From Ophioceras dolichostomum (taxonomy: Eukaryota; Ascomycota; Sordariomycetes; Magnaporthales; Ophioceraceae), in NCBI GenBank assembly GCA_003049485.1, contig PYST01000088.1:1-64000 (forward strand): 64,000 nt of DNA, read 5' to 3'. Positions 1 through 11,006 of the stretch are shown here, one piece after another (position 1 is the first letter of the stretch; every line of letters starts with the position of its first letter). Position numbers and translations under genes: made by a program. Below the pieces are notes generated by a model that searched no databases, was not told the DNA's origin, and saw only the letters and a list, made by a program, of their open reading frames with translations.

Positions 1-650
1 CTCCCCAACAAAGGAAACTCCGTCCCACCCCCCCTCAACCTCCCCTCCCCATCGTCAACCCACGCCATCACACTACTAACCCTCGCATACCCCATCCTCG
101 CATCCATCCAGTCAAAATGGTGTCCATAATGCCCCCCAACTCCATACCTCTGCACCCGCAGCCTCTCCACAAACAGCTCCTCCCTCCACCCCTGCAGCGC
201 CCTCGCCCTCGCCTCCACGCACCGCACGACCTCCGTCCGCGGCACCATCGCGACCTCGGACTCGCGCACCGACCTGTCCCTCCGGACCCCGCCGTCGTCC
301 GTGACCGTGGACGCCTCGAACAGCGGCTCCGCGACCTCCAGCAGGTGCCGCCGTTCGGTAGCACTCAGAAAGTTCTCGATGTAGATCACGAGTGGGACGT
401 GCGAGAAGATGTGGATCGAGTAGGCGTCTAGCGGACAGGTGAGGTTGGCGGAGAGGGAATCTTCCATGGCGAGGAGGGATTCGTTCAGTTGTGGGCGCGG
501 ACGTCTCCTGCTGCTTTGTGAGGAGGATGCTGTGGGTGAGGAGGATGATGGGAGGAGGCCTGGGGCTAGGACGCGGATGATTGGATCGTAGGCTATGAGG
601 GCGAAGGCGATGAAGCCTATCACGTAGGATAGGTGGAATGCCATTTTCAT
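1..650 (-). CDS. Prolyl 4-hydroxylase-like 2OG-Fe(II) oxygenase, membrane-anchored (3' end beyond the window)
   Basis: The minus frame is open from an ATG at 650 to the window edge, so only the first ~216 residues are present. The N-terminus starts MKMAFHLSYVIGF; a hydrophobic signal anchor covers roughly residues 4-26, followed by a Ser/Arg-rich linker. The oxygenase fold follows, with a family-typical entry (YIENFLSATERRHLL) and later RYGVGGHYGHHFDW. There the HxD pair (about H178 and D180) matches the first two iron ligands of prolyl-4-hydroxylase-type dioxygenases. The distal histidine and the 2-oxoglutarate-binding Arg/Lys must lie off the left edge. Family members hydroxylate proline or related residues using 2-oxoglutarate and O2; the anchor suggests an ER or secretory-membrane location. 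The substrate cannot be named. A second ATG at 644 is an alternative start. VPS18 lies upstream on the same strand. Confidence 0.75.
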   Translation of the reverse strand, partial: MKMAFHLSYVIGFIAFALIAYDPIIRVLAPGLLPSSSSPTASSSQSSRRRPRPQLNESLLAMEDSLSANLTCPLDAYSIHIFSHVPLVIYIENFLSATERRHLLEVAEPLFEASTVTDDGGVRRDRSVRESEVAMVPRTEVVRCVEARARALQGWREELFVERLRVQRYGVGGHYGHHFDWMDARMGYARVSSVMAWVDDGEGRLRGGGTEFPLLG

Positions 651-1236
651 TTTGAGTGGCGGTGAGTGTAAGTGTGAGTGTGAGTGAGTGAATGAGGTCG
701 GGTTAAGGTAGCATACAGGTTGTGCCTTCCTCTGTTGTGCTATTGCATTACCAGACTTTTATATCTCAATCTCATCTCGAATCCACCCAGGAGGGTAGAG
801 CGCCTTCAGAGATGTGTGCTGATGTTACGCGTTCGTGGCCGTGGTGTGTGTCAGTGTCAGTGACTGTGGAGATCGTGGAATCTCACTAACTGTGCTTCGC
901 CTCAGTCTAGCCAGCTTTGCGTGCTAGGGGAGCCCAGCACACCATCATTCAGGGAAAGTGAATACCAGGTATCTCCATACATGCTCTTCTTCCCTTTCCT
1001 TTCTGGTTGTCCCCATCTCCCTTTCTCTCGTCGCCGGAGACAGACGGTCAAAGCGAAAGATTGGATGCCATTATGATGGGCATGATTTGCTTGAAGAGGA
1101 ATTCCGTGTCCTTCTCTCTCATCGATTATTTATTGACTTTCATGACAGGGTAAGAAAAAAACCCCAGCAACCCGGGCTCCTCGCCGATAGACAATAAATA
1201 TACATCTAATAGAAAGATCTGACTGCCTCACTACTA
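651..1236. other. Intergenic: oxygenase promoter and VPS18 3' flank
   Basis: No convincing coding region was found. GTGAGT/GTGTAAG-like short repeats lie just upstream of the oxygenase start (about 660-700). The right part should hold the VPS18 3' UTR. Confidence 0.5.
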
Positions 1237-4200
1237 CTACAAGGCCCACTCGTTCTTGTCCTCGTCTTCCCTAATGAACGGTTCGTCGATCCTCTTGATG
1301 GCATATTCGCTACATAGGATACTGTGAGGTCGGATCTCATTAGCATTGTATACGTGATAGTGTTTCCAGTGTTGTGGTCGAGGACACCGAAAGAGCACGG
1401 GTAGCGAGAGAGGGAGAGAAAGAGGGAGAGGGAGAGAATACTCACCAAGAGGCAGCAACCAACGCATCCAACTCCGCAATAACAGCCTCCTTCTTTGCAC
1501 CACTGACCAAACCCCTCGTGATCTGCACCTGCAGCTCCTTGATCTGCCTGCTCCTGCTCACGCCCGCCTGCTCCATGACCTTCCTCCCCAAACAGTCCGA
1601 GTGGAATGCGTGCTGGCAGGGGAAAACAAAGAACTGCCTGCTCAGCAAGGGCAGTCCGCAGGCGTAACACCTCTCTCCCGGCTCCACGATCGCGTACCTC
1701 CGGTCCAGCGCCGCGACGTCCGTCCGTATGTTCGCCGCCGTCTGCGACGACTCCTCCATCTCCCTCTTGAGCGCGTCGATGCTTCGCCCGTAGTCCTCCA
1801 GCGCGGCGCAGATCTCCTCTTTAAAATCGTCGATCACCACGAAGTCCGGGAAGAACGGTATCAGGTCCTCGATGCGCAGCAGGTCGCACCTCCGCAGGAA
1901 CTCGATGGCCGTCTTGATGCCGCCCGACTCCCCCCTGGATATGACCTTGCGCGCGACGGCGAGCCAGAGTTTCTTCCTCAGGGTCGGGTTCGACATGGGC
2001 CTGTCGGCGACGATGGACGCGAGCTCGACCTCGCCGTGCGAGAGCGCCAGGTCGACGGCCTGCAGGTACTGGCCCAGGCTGGTGTAGATGTGCACGCACG
2101 AGAGCACGCGGCGGTGCTGGATGCAGAGCCGGAGCGCGAAGTCCGGGTCGTAGTGCGGCTCGTCGCCTTGGGACTCGAGGTATGCGAGGAGCGCGGACTC
2201 GTCACGGGAGGAGGAGGACGACGACGGTGTGGCGGAAGAAGAAGGGCCGGATATGCTGCTGCTGCTGCGGCGGCCCCCTGCGGCGGCGTACATGGACACG
2301 AGCGTGTTGTGCACGGCCGAGTCGGTCGAGTGAAGCGTGTTGATCACGTACTGCAGGTAGCGGATGGCCTGGTTCTCCCTAATACCGCCACCACCACCAC
2401 CACCACCGGCTCCAGCACCGAAATTGCGGTCGTACTCGAGCAGCGCGGGTATCAAGCTCCGGGGCGAGAGCCGGCCCGCCTGGCGCATGAGCACCTCGAC
2501 CAGGTCCGGCGCCGCGTGCGTCATCAGCACGCTGCTGTACCGGTAAAACACCTCCGGGTCCGTCTGGCGCTTGAGCACGTCCAGGGCCTGGCTCCACTTC
2601 TCGCGCTGCACCCAGTACGAGAGCACGTAGTTGTAGTCGTTGACGGCATCCGCGTAGAACAGCAGCTCCTCCTCGCGGCCGTGGCTGCTGATGACGTCGT
2701 ACGTCGTCCGCCGGTCCAGGTCGCCCTTGTACCTGCCGACAAAATCGTGGAACTCGCCCCTCACGGCCTCGAGCTGGCCCCTGGTCTGGGCCGGCGTGAG
2801 GGGCTCGTTCGTGGCCAGCTCGGCGCGCGTGACGATGGCGTCGTCGAGCGAGTTGAGCTTGGCCATGAACACCTCGACGAGCCAGGTGGCCACCATGACG
2901 CGCTGCATGACGGCCGCCTTCTTGAACGTCGTCAGCTTGGAGAGCAGGTACTTGCGCAGCGCGTCCGGCTGGCCGCTGTCGATGAACGTGAGCGCCACCT
3001 CCTCAAACGGCTTGCTGCTGCGGCCGTACACGCCCGCCGCCTCGGCGAACAGGCCCTTGCGCACCAGGAAGTCGCCCGACGCGGTGGCCACGGCGTCGCG
3101 CTGCGCCGGCGTGCGGGCGTACTGCAGCGCCGCGTCGAACTGCTGCATCTGGAGCATGATCTTCCAGATGTCGCGGTCCTCGTCCCGCACGGCTACCTCG
3201 TAGATCTCCTGCGCCGTGAAGAGCCAGAACGTGCTCTTCTGCTGGTCGACGCAGAACGCGACCGCCTTTGGCGTCTTCCGTGACGATGATGCGCCGCCGC
3301 TGCCACCGCCTCCGCCGAGGCCGCCGAGGCCGACGCCCTCCTGGGTGAGGATCAGCTGGTCGTGCACGATGGCGCCGGTCAGACGGTTCGCGGCCACGAT
3401 GCGGTTGCCCACTAGGCAGAGCACGTGCCACTGCGTCAGCGCGATCATCTCGACCGACTCCGACGTCGGCTTCTTCCGGCCCCTGTCGTCGACCACGACG
3501 GCGAGCTGCGACTTGGGCAGCAGCCTCGACTCGGCGAACACCTTGGCGCCCAGCTCTGGACCCGCGGGGCTAGTTAGCAGTCGCCCGTGGAAGACGCCCT
3601 GTGACGACAGCCAGGCGAACACCCGCTCCGGCGTGGCGCCCTGGTACGGCTTGCTCGCGTCCTGCTGGGGATCCGGCGACACCACGAGGCTGGACGGTGT
3701 CGAGCCGGGCCCTGTCACCGCCGACGAAGCTGGACCACCACCGCCCGACGAAGACGTCGGCCGGGGCAGCTCGTGGACGGTAGGCTCCTCCGACTCGAAC
3801 AGGCGCGTGTATATCGACCCGTCCGACCCCCGTGCGACCTTGCCGACGAGGTGGAACAGGCGGGTCAGGGTCGAGATCATGACCACGCGCGCGTCGGCAG
3901 CGCGGCCCGGCAGGGCGTCGACCCAGAGCCCCGTGACGGGGTTGCCATCGGGCAGCTTGTGCAGGTGCTTGACGTACTTCTCCTCCTTCCTGTAGAACTC
4001 AGTCGAGGTCTCTATGAAGGCCTCGTACACGTTCCCGTCGGCGGCGCCCACCAGGATCTCGCGCGTCGACGCCGTGGGCAGGGCCGGGTTCCACGCGACG
4101 CTCTCGATGACGACGCCCCTCAGCCTCGGGAGGGGGCGCGGGTGGCGCGCCTGAGAGTGCAGGTAGTAGTTCTCGCCCAGGGCGGTGCAGACAACCAGGT

Positions 4201-4510
4201 GGCTCGCGGTCGGGTCGAGGAACATGCGCCGGATGACGCCGACCTCGGACGTCTTCTTGGGCAGGTCGATGTCGTCGATGTCCTGGGGCCGGTTGAGGTC
4301 GATGCGCAGGATACGGTTGTTGGAGAGCGCGATCACCAGCACGTTGTTGGCCACCTGCGCCGCGACGAAGTCGGCCGCGATCGAGAACTCGAGCTGCACG
4401 GGGAGGACCTCGAAGATGGGCACGGCCGAGTCGTCGTCGAGCGCCAGGCTGGCCAGGCCAGACAGGCCGGCGAGGCCGCCGCCGTTGGACGACGACGCAT
4501 CGAGGGCCAT
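1237..4510 (-). CDS. vps18: VPS18 (Pep3), HOPS/CORVET tethering subunit
   Basis: Spliced model: exons 4510-1446 and 1321-1237, intron 1322-1445 (124 nt), 1049 aa. The N-terminal half is the Pep3/Vps18 beta-propeller region, the middle is clathrin-repeat-like alpha solenoid, and the C-terminus is a RING-H2 (C-Y-A-C from about residue 948, CQHAFHSDC, then C-I-L-C). The unspliced frame ends in a TGA that lies inside the GTGAGT donor. Splicing joins TG to T and makes the Cys codon of the last CILC pair, leading to the usual fungal ending IDEPF...NEWAL. Vps18 is a core subunit of HOPS and CORVET, which tether endosomes and vacuoles before SNARE fusion; its RING contacts partner subunits. Low-complexity inserts (poly-Gly near residue 715 and Ser-rich stretches) are species-specific. 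Family and exon structure are very secure. Confidence 0.95.
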
Positions 4511-5527
4511 TTGCGTATTCGCTGTCTGTTGGTTTGCTCAGGTCATGAACATGAAAAGCTTGCTGGATCGTGTTGCTTGCTCATGTTGAGGGCAAACAGT
4601 AGAGAGCCAGCTCCAGCTGCCATGCGCTGGAATCACCGTGTCTGGCTGAGCGGACGTTGGATGTCGGATGTTGAGAGTTGGGAGCTCTGGGTTGTGATGT
4701 TCGGGCAGTGATGCGGCGCGGAGCTTCGATCAGAGGGGGCAGTGTAAGATTACGTAGCTCTCCCCATCTTAGGTTCCCAGGCACACGGGCGCACACAAGC
4801 AATCACTCTGCAGACACATCAGGTTCCAAACGAGATCTGCGCAATACGTACATCAAATGTGGTCTTGCGGAGAATTATGTGCCAGAGAGAAATAATAATA
4901 ATAGAGATTTCATATCGACATTACTACAAGAAAAAGTCTGTGAGACTCTGTGGTGATATCTATCTATATCGAACTTGAGAGTCCCAAGACCCTGATTAAT
5001 CAATCAATCTACAACCTCGGGGTGCTTTTCTTCCTCCTCCCATTCATTGCTCCCGTTTCCCGTCTTTGGGAACGCCTCCGTGACCACTGGCTGGCAATCC
5101 TCCCTCAGCCCTGCCAATGTATGCTTGTGTCTGATGCAAAAAAGCTCGTAAACGGGAAAACCCCTATTTCTCCCTCGATGTCCCCCTACCCAAAAAAACA
5201 GCTTTTAAAACTGAGAAGAGAATTACCCAAGAAAGGGGCGTGAGTGCATGAATGTGTGATGAACCGGTTCTTCGCGAGCAGATCCAGGAAGAAAATAGAC
5301 GGCGATGAGTTTGATGCTGGGAAAATGAAGACCAGACATGTAAGAAGGGGAGAGGGGTGAAAAAGAAAACGGAAATGAAGAAAGAACAAAGGAGAGTGGA
5401 ACCAAAAAAAAGAAGAAAAAAGAGAACATGACCCTAGGGTATATCCATACAAGCCACGCAATATATGCGCCGTGGGTTAGCCAAATTTCTGTCGCTCATC
5501 ACTCGCACACTCGCTCGCCCGCTCGCA
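4511..5527. other. Intergenic: VPS18 promoter and methyltransferase 3' flank
   Basis: No ORF here resembles a protein. The AT-rich stretch around 4840-5000 and the A-rich stretch at 5320-5430 look like UTR or intergenic sequence. Confidence 0.5.
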
Positions 5528-7300
5528 TCATGTCTCTCGAACAGCAAGAGGAGGAGAAGCAGCAGCAGTCGCAGCAGCAGTCGCATCACCCTCTCCATCT
5601 CCTTCCTCCCTCATACTCCCACCACCCAGGCCTCCGCCCTGCCCGCCCTGCCCGCCCTGCCCGCCCTGCTGCGACACGCTGCCCCTCGCACTACCAATGG
5701 TGCTCTCATCGATCGTACTGTCGTCCCCGCCACTGTAGTCGACCGTCCCATTCTCATGAATATTCATCGCGGTCCACTGCCCCGGCACGTGCGGCTTCCG
5801 CGCCGTCGCCACCTTGAGCGTGACCTTGAAGTCCCTGTTCGTGGCCGGGTTGAACGCGAGCGACTTAAACTCCGCGCAGATCTCGTCGCACGCGGCGCCC
5901 ACCCTCTCGGCCGTCCAGCCCATGTACCTCGTCAGCAGGCGCAGCGACACGGCCTCGAAGCTGTACAGGCAGGCCACGAGCCACAATTTCCCCAGCGCGT
6001 CCTCGAGCGGGTTGAGCGGGACCGAGTGCTCGCGCACCTCGACGTCCGTGAAGCCCGCGTCGACGAACAGCTGCGGGTTCAGGTGCGCCGTGCCGCGTTT
6101 CCTACCGGACCGCTCCTCGGCGATGGCGAGGTCGTGGAGAAAAGTGTAGAGCGGTGATGAGGGCGCGAACTGCGCCATGAAGTGCGTGTTGGGCGCCGTG
6201 TCGAAGAAGAAGTCCAACACCTCGATGTAACCCCCCGGCTTCAGGCACGCGTGCGCCTGGCGGTAGATGAAGGACCAGTCCGTGAAGGAGCCGGACATGG
6301 AGCGCAGGTGCACGAGGTCCATCGAGTCCGGCGGGCGCATCCACTCCTCCTCGGCGTCGTCGAGCTCGAAGAACACCTTGTAGGGCACGGAGGTGGGCTG
6401 GATGGCCGACACGTCCGTGCCGATGATCTCGCAGTCTGGGAAGAGCTCCGCCATGCCCAGCGCCCACTCGCCCGTGCCCGTGCCGACGTCCAGGATGCAG
6501 GTCGGGTTCTCCAGTGGCACCGACGTCAGCTCTGTGCCGAACACGTAGAGGAACACCTGGTGCACCACCCTCATGCGGTCCTGCTCGAGCTCGTCGTTGG
6601 GCATGAAGTACGTGCCCGAGTACCGCCGCCCGTTCTCGAATGTGTAGTAGGTCTCCTCGTCGTAGAGCGAGCGTGCGGACGAGTTCCTAGGAGGGCGCCC
6701 ACACGGCGGGTTGGGTATCGTGTAAGTATTCATGCTGCCATTGCAATTGAATGCGTGGTTGGCGGTGGTAGAAGGTACAGAGGATAGCAGAACAGGAGAC
6801 GCAACTTACAATGTGTGAGAGTCGTACGGTTGGTCAACTAGGTACTGCACCGGCACGACGGGGTAGCGACTCGGAGAATAAACCGACTCGGCGCGGCCGT
6901 CATCTGCACCGTACCCGTTTTCCTGGCGGTCCTGTTGGCCGCCCGTGTCGGAATCGTCTATGACGCTGGTCATGTCGGTGCCGAACCCGTCGCTCTCAGC
7001 GGCCAAGCTGGCGCCATCATTCGCCTCCAGCTCCCTTACATCCCTCTCTGCATCTTGCGGGTCGAACGACACCTGCGGTCTGGTCGCGGCGCCGTTCGGA
7101 CTTGGACTGCTGCTGGCCGCTCTGTTCGTAGTTTCTGTGACCGCCCTCCTGCCTGTGGCCGTGCTGCTCGCCTGTCTGTTGTCGTCGTCCTGTGCCTGTA
7201 TCTGTGCCTGTGGTTGTGGTGGTGAGCGTCTCTGGTCTCCGTTCCGGATCTCCAGGGCCCCGTTCGCGGCGACGGTTGGTGCTGCAGTTTCGGTTGACAT
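5528..7300 (-). CDS. LaeA-like SAM-dependent methyltransferase
   Basis: Exons 7300-6810 and 6734-5528, intron 6735-6809 (75 nt), 565 aa. The first exon codes for a disordered, Gln/Ser/Pro-rich N-terminus of about 160 residues. The second carries a class I methyltransferase fold: the FENGRRY segment common to LaeA-like proteins, motif I LDVGTGTG at about 245-252, the acidic end of beta-2 (GTDVSAIQP), and LKPGGYIEVLD after motif III. Splicing joins TT to C and converts the apparent stop inside the GTAAGT donor to Phe. The C-terminal tail contains a GGQ repeat coded by a 9-bp tandem repeat. LaeA-type proteins are nuclear regulators of secondary metabolism and development; the related Llm proteins have more varied roles. 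The long N-terminus and the divergence make this more likely an Llm-type paralogue than LaeA itself. No biosynthetic cluster is visible nearby. Confidence 0.88.
5634..5671. repeat. 9-bp tandem repeat coding for a Gly-Gly-Gln tail
   Basis: Four near-perfect copies of a gcccgccct unit lie in the methyltransferase C-terminal coding region. They read in frame as repeated Gly-Gly-Gln on the minus strand, so the tail length may vary between strains. Confidence 0.8.
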
Positions 7301-10300
7301 TGTGTGTTCTGAGCTTATGTGCAGCAGAGCTCCTCCAGCTCCTTGCTCCTGCCGGGTGCTCCCTTGCGTCGGGACTTATGCGTGGAGGAGGGGGCGACTA
7401 TCGCGAATTTGAGTCGGATAGGGCGAGATCGTCGAAAAACCGTCTACTTCGCTCCATCACAACACACAGACACGTACAGGATCGGTCGATCGATTGTCCA
7501 CTTCCAGAATTAGTTGGCGGGCGGAGGGCTGGCGGAAGTCGGAAGTGGGTGTGGTGTGCGCTATGTATGCGCGCATGCGAAGGAGCTGGAGGTTAACTGT
7601 GTGTGTGGTATGGTATCGTCCGAAGAATCAGTCGGTCCAGTCGGGTCGGGGAAGGCCTCAAAATACCAAAACCAACGGTTTTCAGTTACGTCCGTATACA
7701 GGCAGGCTAGCAGTTCGGATGGCAGAAGGGAACGGGCAAAGATCCAGTTGTAAGCGCCCGTCCTCAGGAGCTGGGCTGCAAGTGTGCGTGCAAGGTTTGG
7801 GGGTTGGGCTGTTCCTTACTTATTAGCGGCGGCCGCTTGCTTCTTCTCACCCCAAGCCAAGAAACCCCAAGGACCTGAGGTGGTTAGTGGTTATTAGACT
7901 AGCAGCTGGGGCACGGACGAGGCTATCGGTGGCGGACCCAAAGACGGTTAGGGCACCTTCTCAGTTGTCAAATCGGAATGGGGTGCGAGATGAAGCTGTG
8001 GCCACCCAGCAGTGCCACCACCACCTCGAGGACCGAAGTGACAAGACCCCCCGTCCACAAGCACTAAGCAGTAACAGAGAGCAACGAGAGCCGAAGAAAT
8101 GCCCCGGGGAAACGAACGCAACAGGAAAGGTCAGCAAGGGATGGGGTGGATTGCCGACAAGCGGACAAAGGTGAGAGATGACAGATGATAGACCGTCGGA
8201 AGAAGGCAAGGAGACGACCATGAGACGACGTTAGGGGAGGATTTTAGGATCTGATGTGTGGTTCTGAAGTTTTAGTGATTGATGTTCCTGACATTGTCGT
8301 ACCTTTTTCGAAGTCGACTAGGCCGACCCAAGCGCTGGCGGCGGAGTTCAGTCACAGCAATGTCAGTAGCCGACCACAGCACACTCATCGATGACTCGCT
8401 AATTCCCCCCAAATCACCAACTGGATGGATGCCCTGCTGGTAGTGGATGAAAAAACCCCCTCCCCCAAAATTCCCCCAAATATTGCGCCGACACCGACCC
8501 ATGATGACGCTGGACTTGGAAAAGCATCTCAGGAGATATTTTCTTTTTGGATAAGCCGCAAATCGTCACTGCCCGCTTGTTGGCCGCCTCGTTTCAGTTT
8601 CTCCCTCTATCTGTTGTGATACGGGAAATCATTATCACACCGCTGTGATTTGTGCTTTCGCTCTCTTGGCCCTGCCCTTGACTGTGACCGATGTGATGGT
8701 TCTGGGGGACGGAGACGGACGGACGGTTCTCTGCAGCTTTTTCATGTGCTCTTGTCGGTCCCTGATCCATGGCCAGGGGAAGGCCCGAGTGCCCACACCA
8801 TTTCTGGGCTTCCCTTGGGCCTATCGCAGTGGAGTAAGCTCCAGAAGTGTGCAGTGTGCACAGGAGCCCAGAGTACCAGAGTGAGCTCAGAAGGGGAGCC
8901 AAGGGGCCCAGCAACCAGGGTTCTGTCTCCATTCGTTTTCTTCCCTCACACCGAGCGCACGTGAGGCATTTCCTATGGGACAGAAGAAGAAAAGAAAAAA
9001 CCACTTCAAAGTCGCATTGCAAGCACAGAATAAAAAGGACAACAAAGCAGGTCCCATCGCATCACGGACACGCTTCCGCTCTCCCGGCTGGCCTTCATTG
9101 CACGGTGCTGCGTCCGGCATTCGCTGAGTGGCTCGTGCAATGCAAAGGCAAAGATCCCCATCCCGACTACAACGACGACGTTTGAACCCGGTGCTCCCGG
9201 TGGACGAGAAGATCCGCAGTATTGCAGCGATCTCCTGCACGGTCCGCACCTGTCGCCTCCAGTACAGTGGGTTGGTATTTTGGTCTGCGTCTGTCCATCC
9301 GCGCTTCCGCACGCGCTTCATGCTGCAATGCTGCCCGTCAGTTCGGAGCCGAGAGATAGGAGAATGCAGGAGCCAGAGCCAGAGCGAGAGAAGCCCACGT
9401 AACAGGTCACGATAGGTTGCCTCAACAAACAACGCTCTGCCTAGTCAATTATGTTACGTCTCCAGCTGAAGCCGGACGTGCCGCTCTCGATATCAAGCGC
9501 AAAAACACAAGGTTCGCCCCCTGAAGCGCACATGAAATCATCAGGTGGGGGTTAAGGGGGATGGGATAGTGGTCGGTTGGTTGAGGCATCTATCATGTAC
9601 GGGAGAGGAGAAACGCAGAACAGCAGGAAGGACAGAGAGGGGAGCTCGGTGTTCCCGTTTCGAAAATGGATCACCAAGCCGAGCCGTGTTCGATGCACAG
9701 ACTGCGTTAGCGTCCTGCAAGTTGGGTGGTTCTCGACGCTGGCTGGCGCTGGCAGGCGCTGGCAAACGCTGGTTGAGCTGCTGGAAGCGTCCTAGTGGCA
9801 GCCATTGTGGCAGCCATTAATTTGCTTGGTAGCGTCGCCTCGTTATTTATAGGGACGGAAGAAGCCGTTTGTGTTTGCTGCCTCGCTTTTGAGCTGCTTG
9901 GGTGGTGTTGTCGCCGCGCCATTGTCAGCCCGTTGTTGGGCATTTTACCCCCCTCCTTGGCATCCCCCTCTTTTTTCTTCTTGTCCACTCGTTCTCGATC
10001 TCTCTATGCAGGAAGACGAGGAGAGGTGTGTGGAAAATGACTGATAAATAATCGTCCCATATCATTGCGCACTGGCCATGCTCCTCGAGCTGTCAGCCTT
10101 CCCCTTGCAACCGGGAGTCCCCGGCCCTCCCCGCCTGTCCTGTGCACTTCCAAGCCTGACCTTCCCATTTTGGGTTTTTCTTCCGTGCCCGCTCGCCCAC
10201 AAGGTGAGCATTCTGCTACTCTGAGGATCAACCAGATTCCTTCGGGGCTTCATCCTTTCCGCGTCCTCTCACGAACCTCTTCGCCGTCTCCCTGGCGGTC

Positions 10301-11006
10301 TCGGCGCATTCTTTAAATCCGATCCAGTTCGCGGGAGGTGATGGCGATGGCGATGGCGACCGGGGTTCGGTCGACCTCACCCGTGCACCGAGCGCCGATC
10401 TGGAGTCTCCCTCTCGCAACTCAATACCCAGAATCGGTTTAGGCCCAGCCGTTACCTCAAGGAGGATTATAAATCAGTGACTTCTCTCTCTCTATCTGGC
10501 CCAGGGAGCCTCCGTAAATGCGAGCTAGCAAGAAAATAAAATAGGTTGAAGATAACAGAACAGAAATCCCCGAATATATGAAGAGTCCGCACGGTCGTCC
10601 AGCATGATGTAGATCAAAAAGCGCAAGAACAACAGAGACGTCTAAATAATTAGGACGCTTGTAAGGAGAAGCGTGGTGTGCTTTTTTCCCCATCTTGTCC
10701 CTCCTCCCAGAAATCCTTCTCCCCCTTTTTTTTGTTCCTCTTCCTTCACACTCCCTAAATTCCTACGAAATCCTGAGATTCTTGTCCGTTGTTTTATGAT
10801 GTTGAGATGTTCGCAAAAAATTGGGGAATCCAACATTGTCAATAACCTGATCACTTCCTCATCCCGGTTGCCATATAGTCCGGGGAGGAGAAAGGATGGA
10901 TAAGGAAGTAGTCGACCGAGAGGGAAGGAGAGGCAAGGAGTAAGCTCCTATTGCTCCATCTCCCTTTTACGGGTGAGTGCGTGTGAGCGTCCGCCTGTGC
11001 AAGTCA
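7301..11006. other. 3.7 kb intergenic region without a recognisable gene
   Basis: Several short ORFs exist on both strands (the longest is 8887-9432, minus). Their translations are Arg/Ser/Cys-rich, lack domains and show no plausible splice extensions. No tRNA or rRNA was found. The region holds the methyltransferase promoter on the left and the dehydratase 3' flank on the right. Confidence 0.45.

Noticed and set aside
1601..3283. Long plus-strand ORF opposite VPS18
   Set aside because: It mirrors the VPS18 frame; its Arg/Val/Leu-rich composition results from the GC-rich third positions of the real gene. Similar shadows occur opposite the GRS1, JSN1-like, RCO1-like and SNF5 genes.
8887..9432. 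181-codon minus-strand ORF
   Set aside because: No domain, unusual Trp/Cys/Arg-rich composition, and no continuation by plausible introns.
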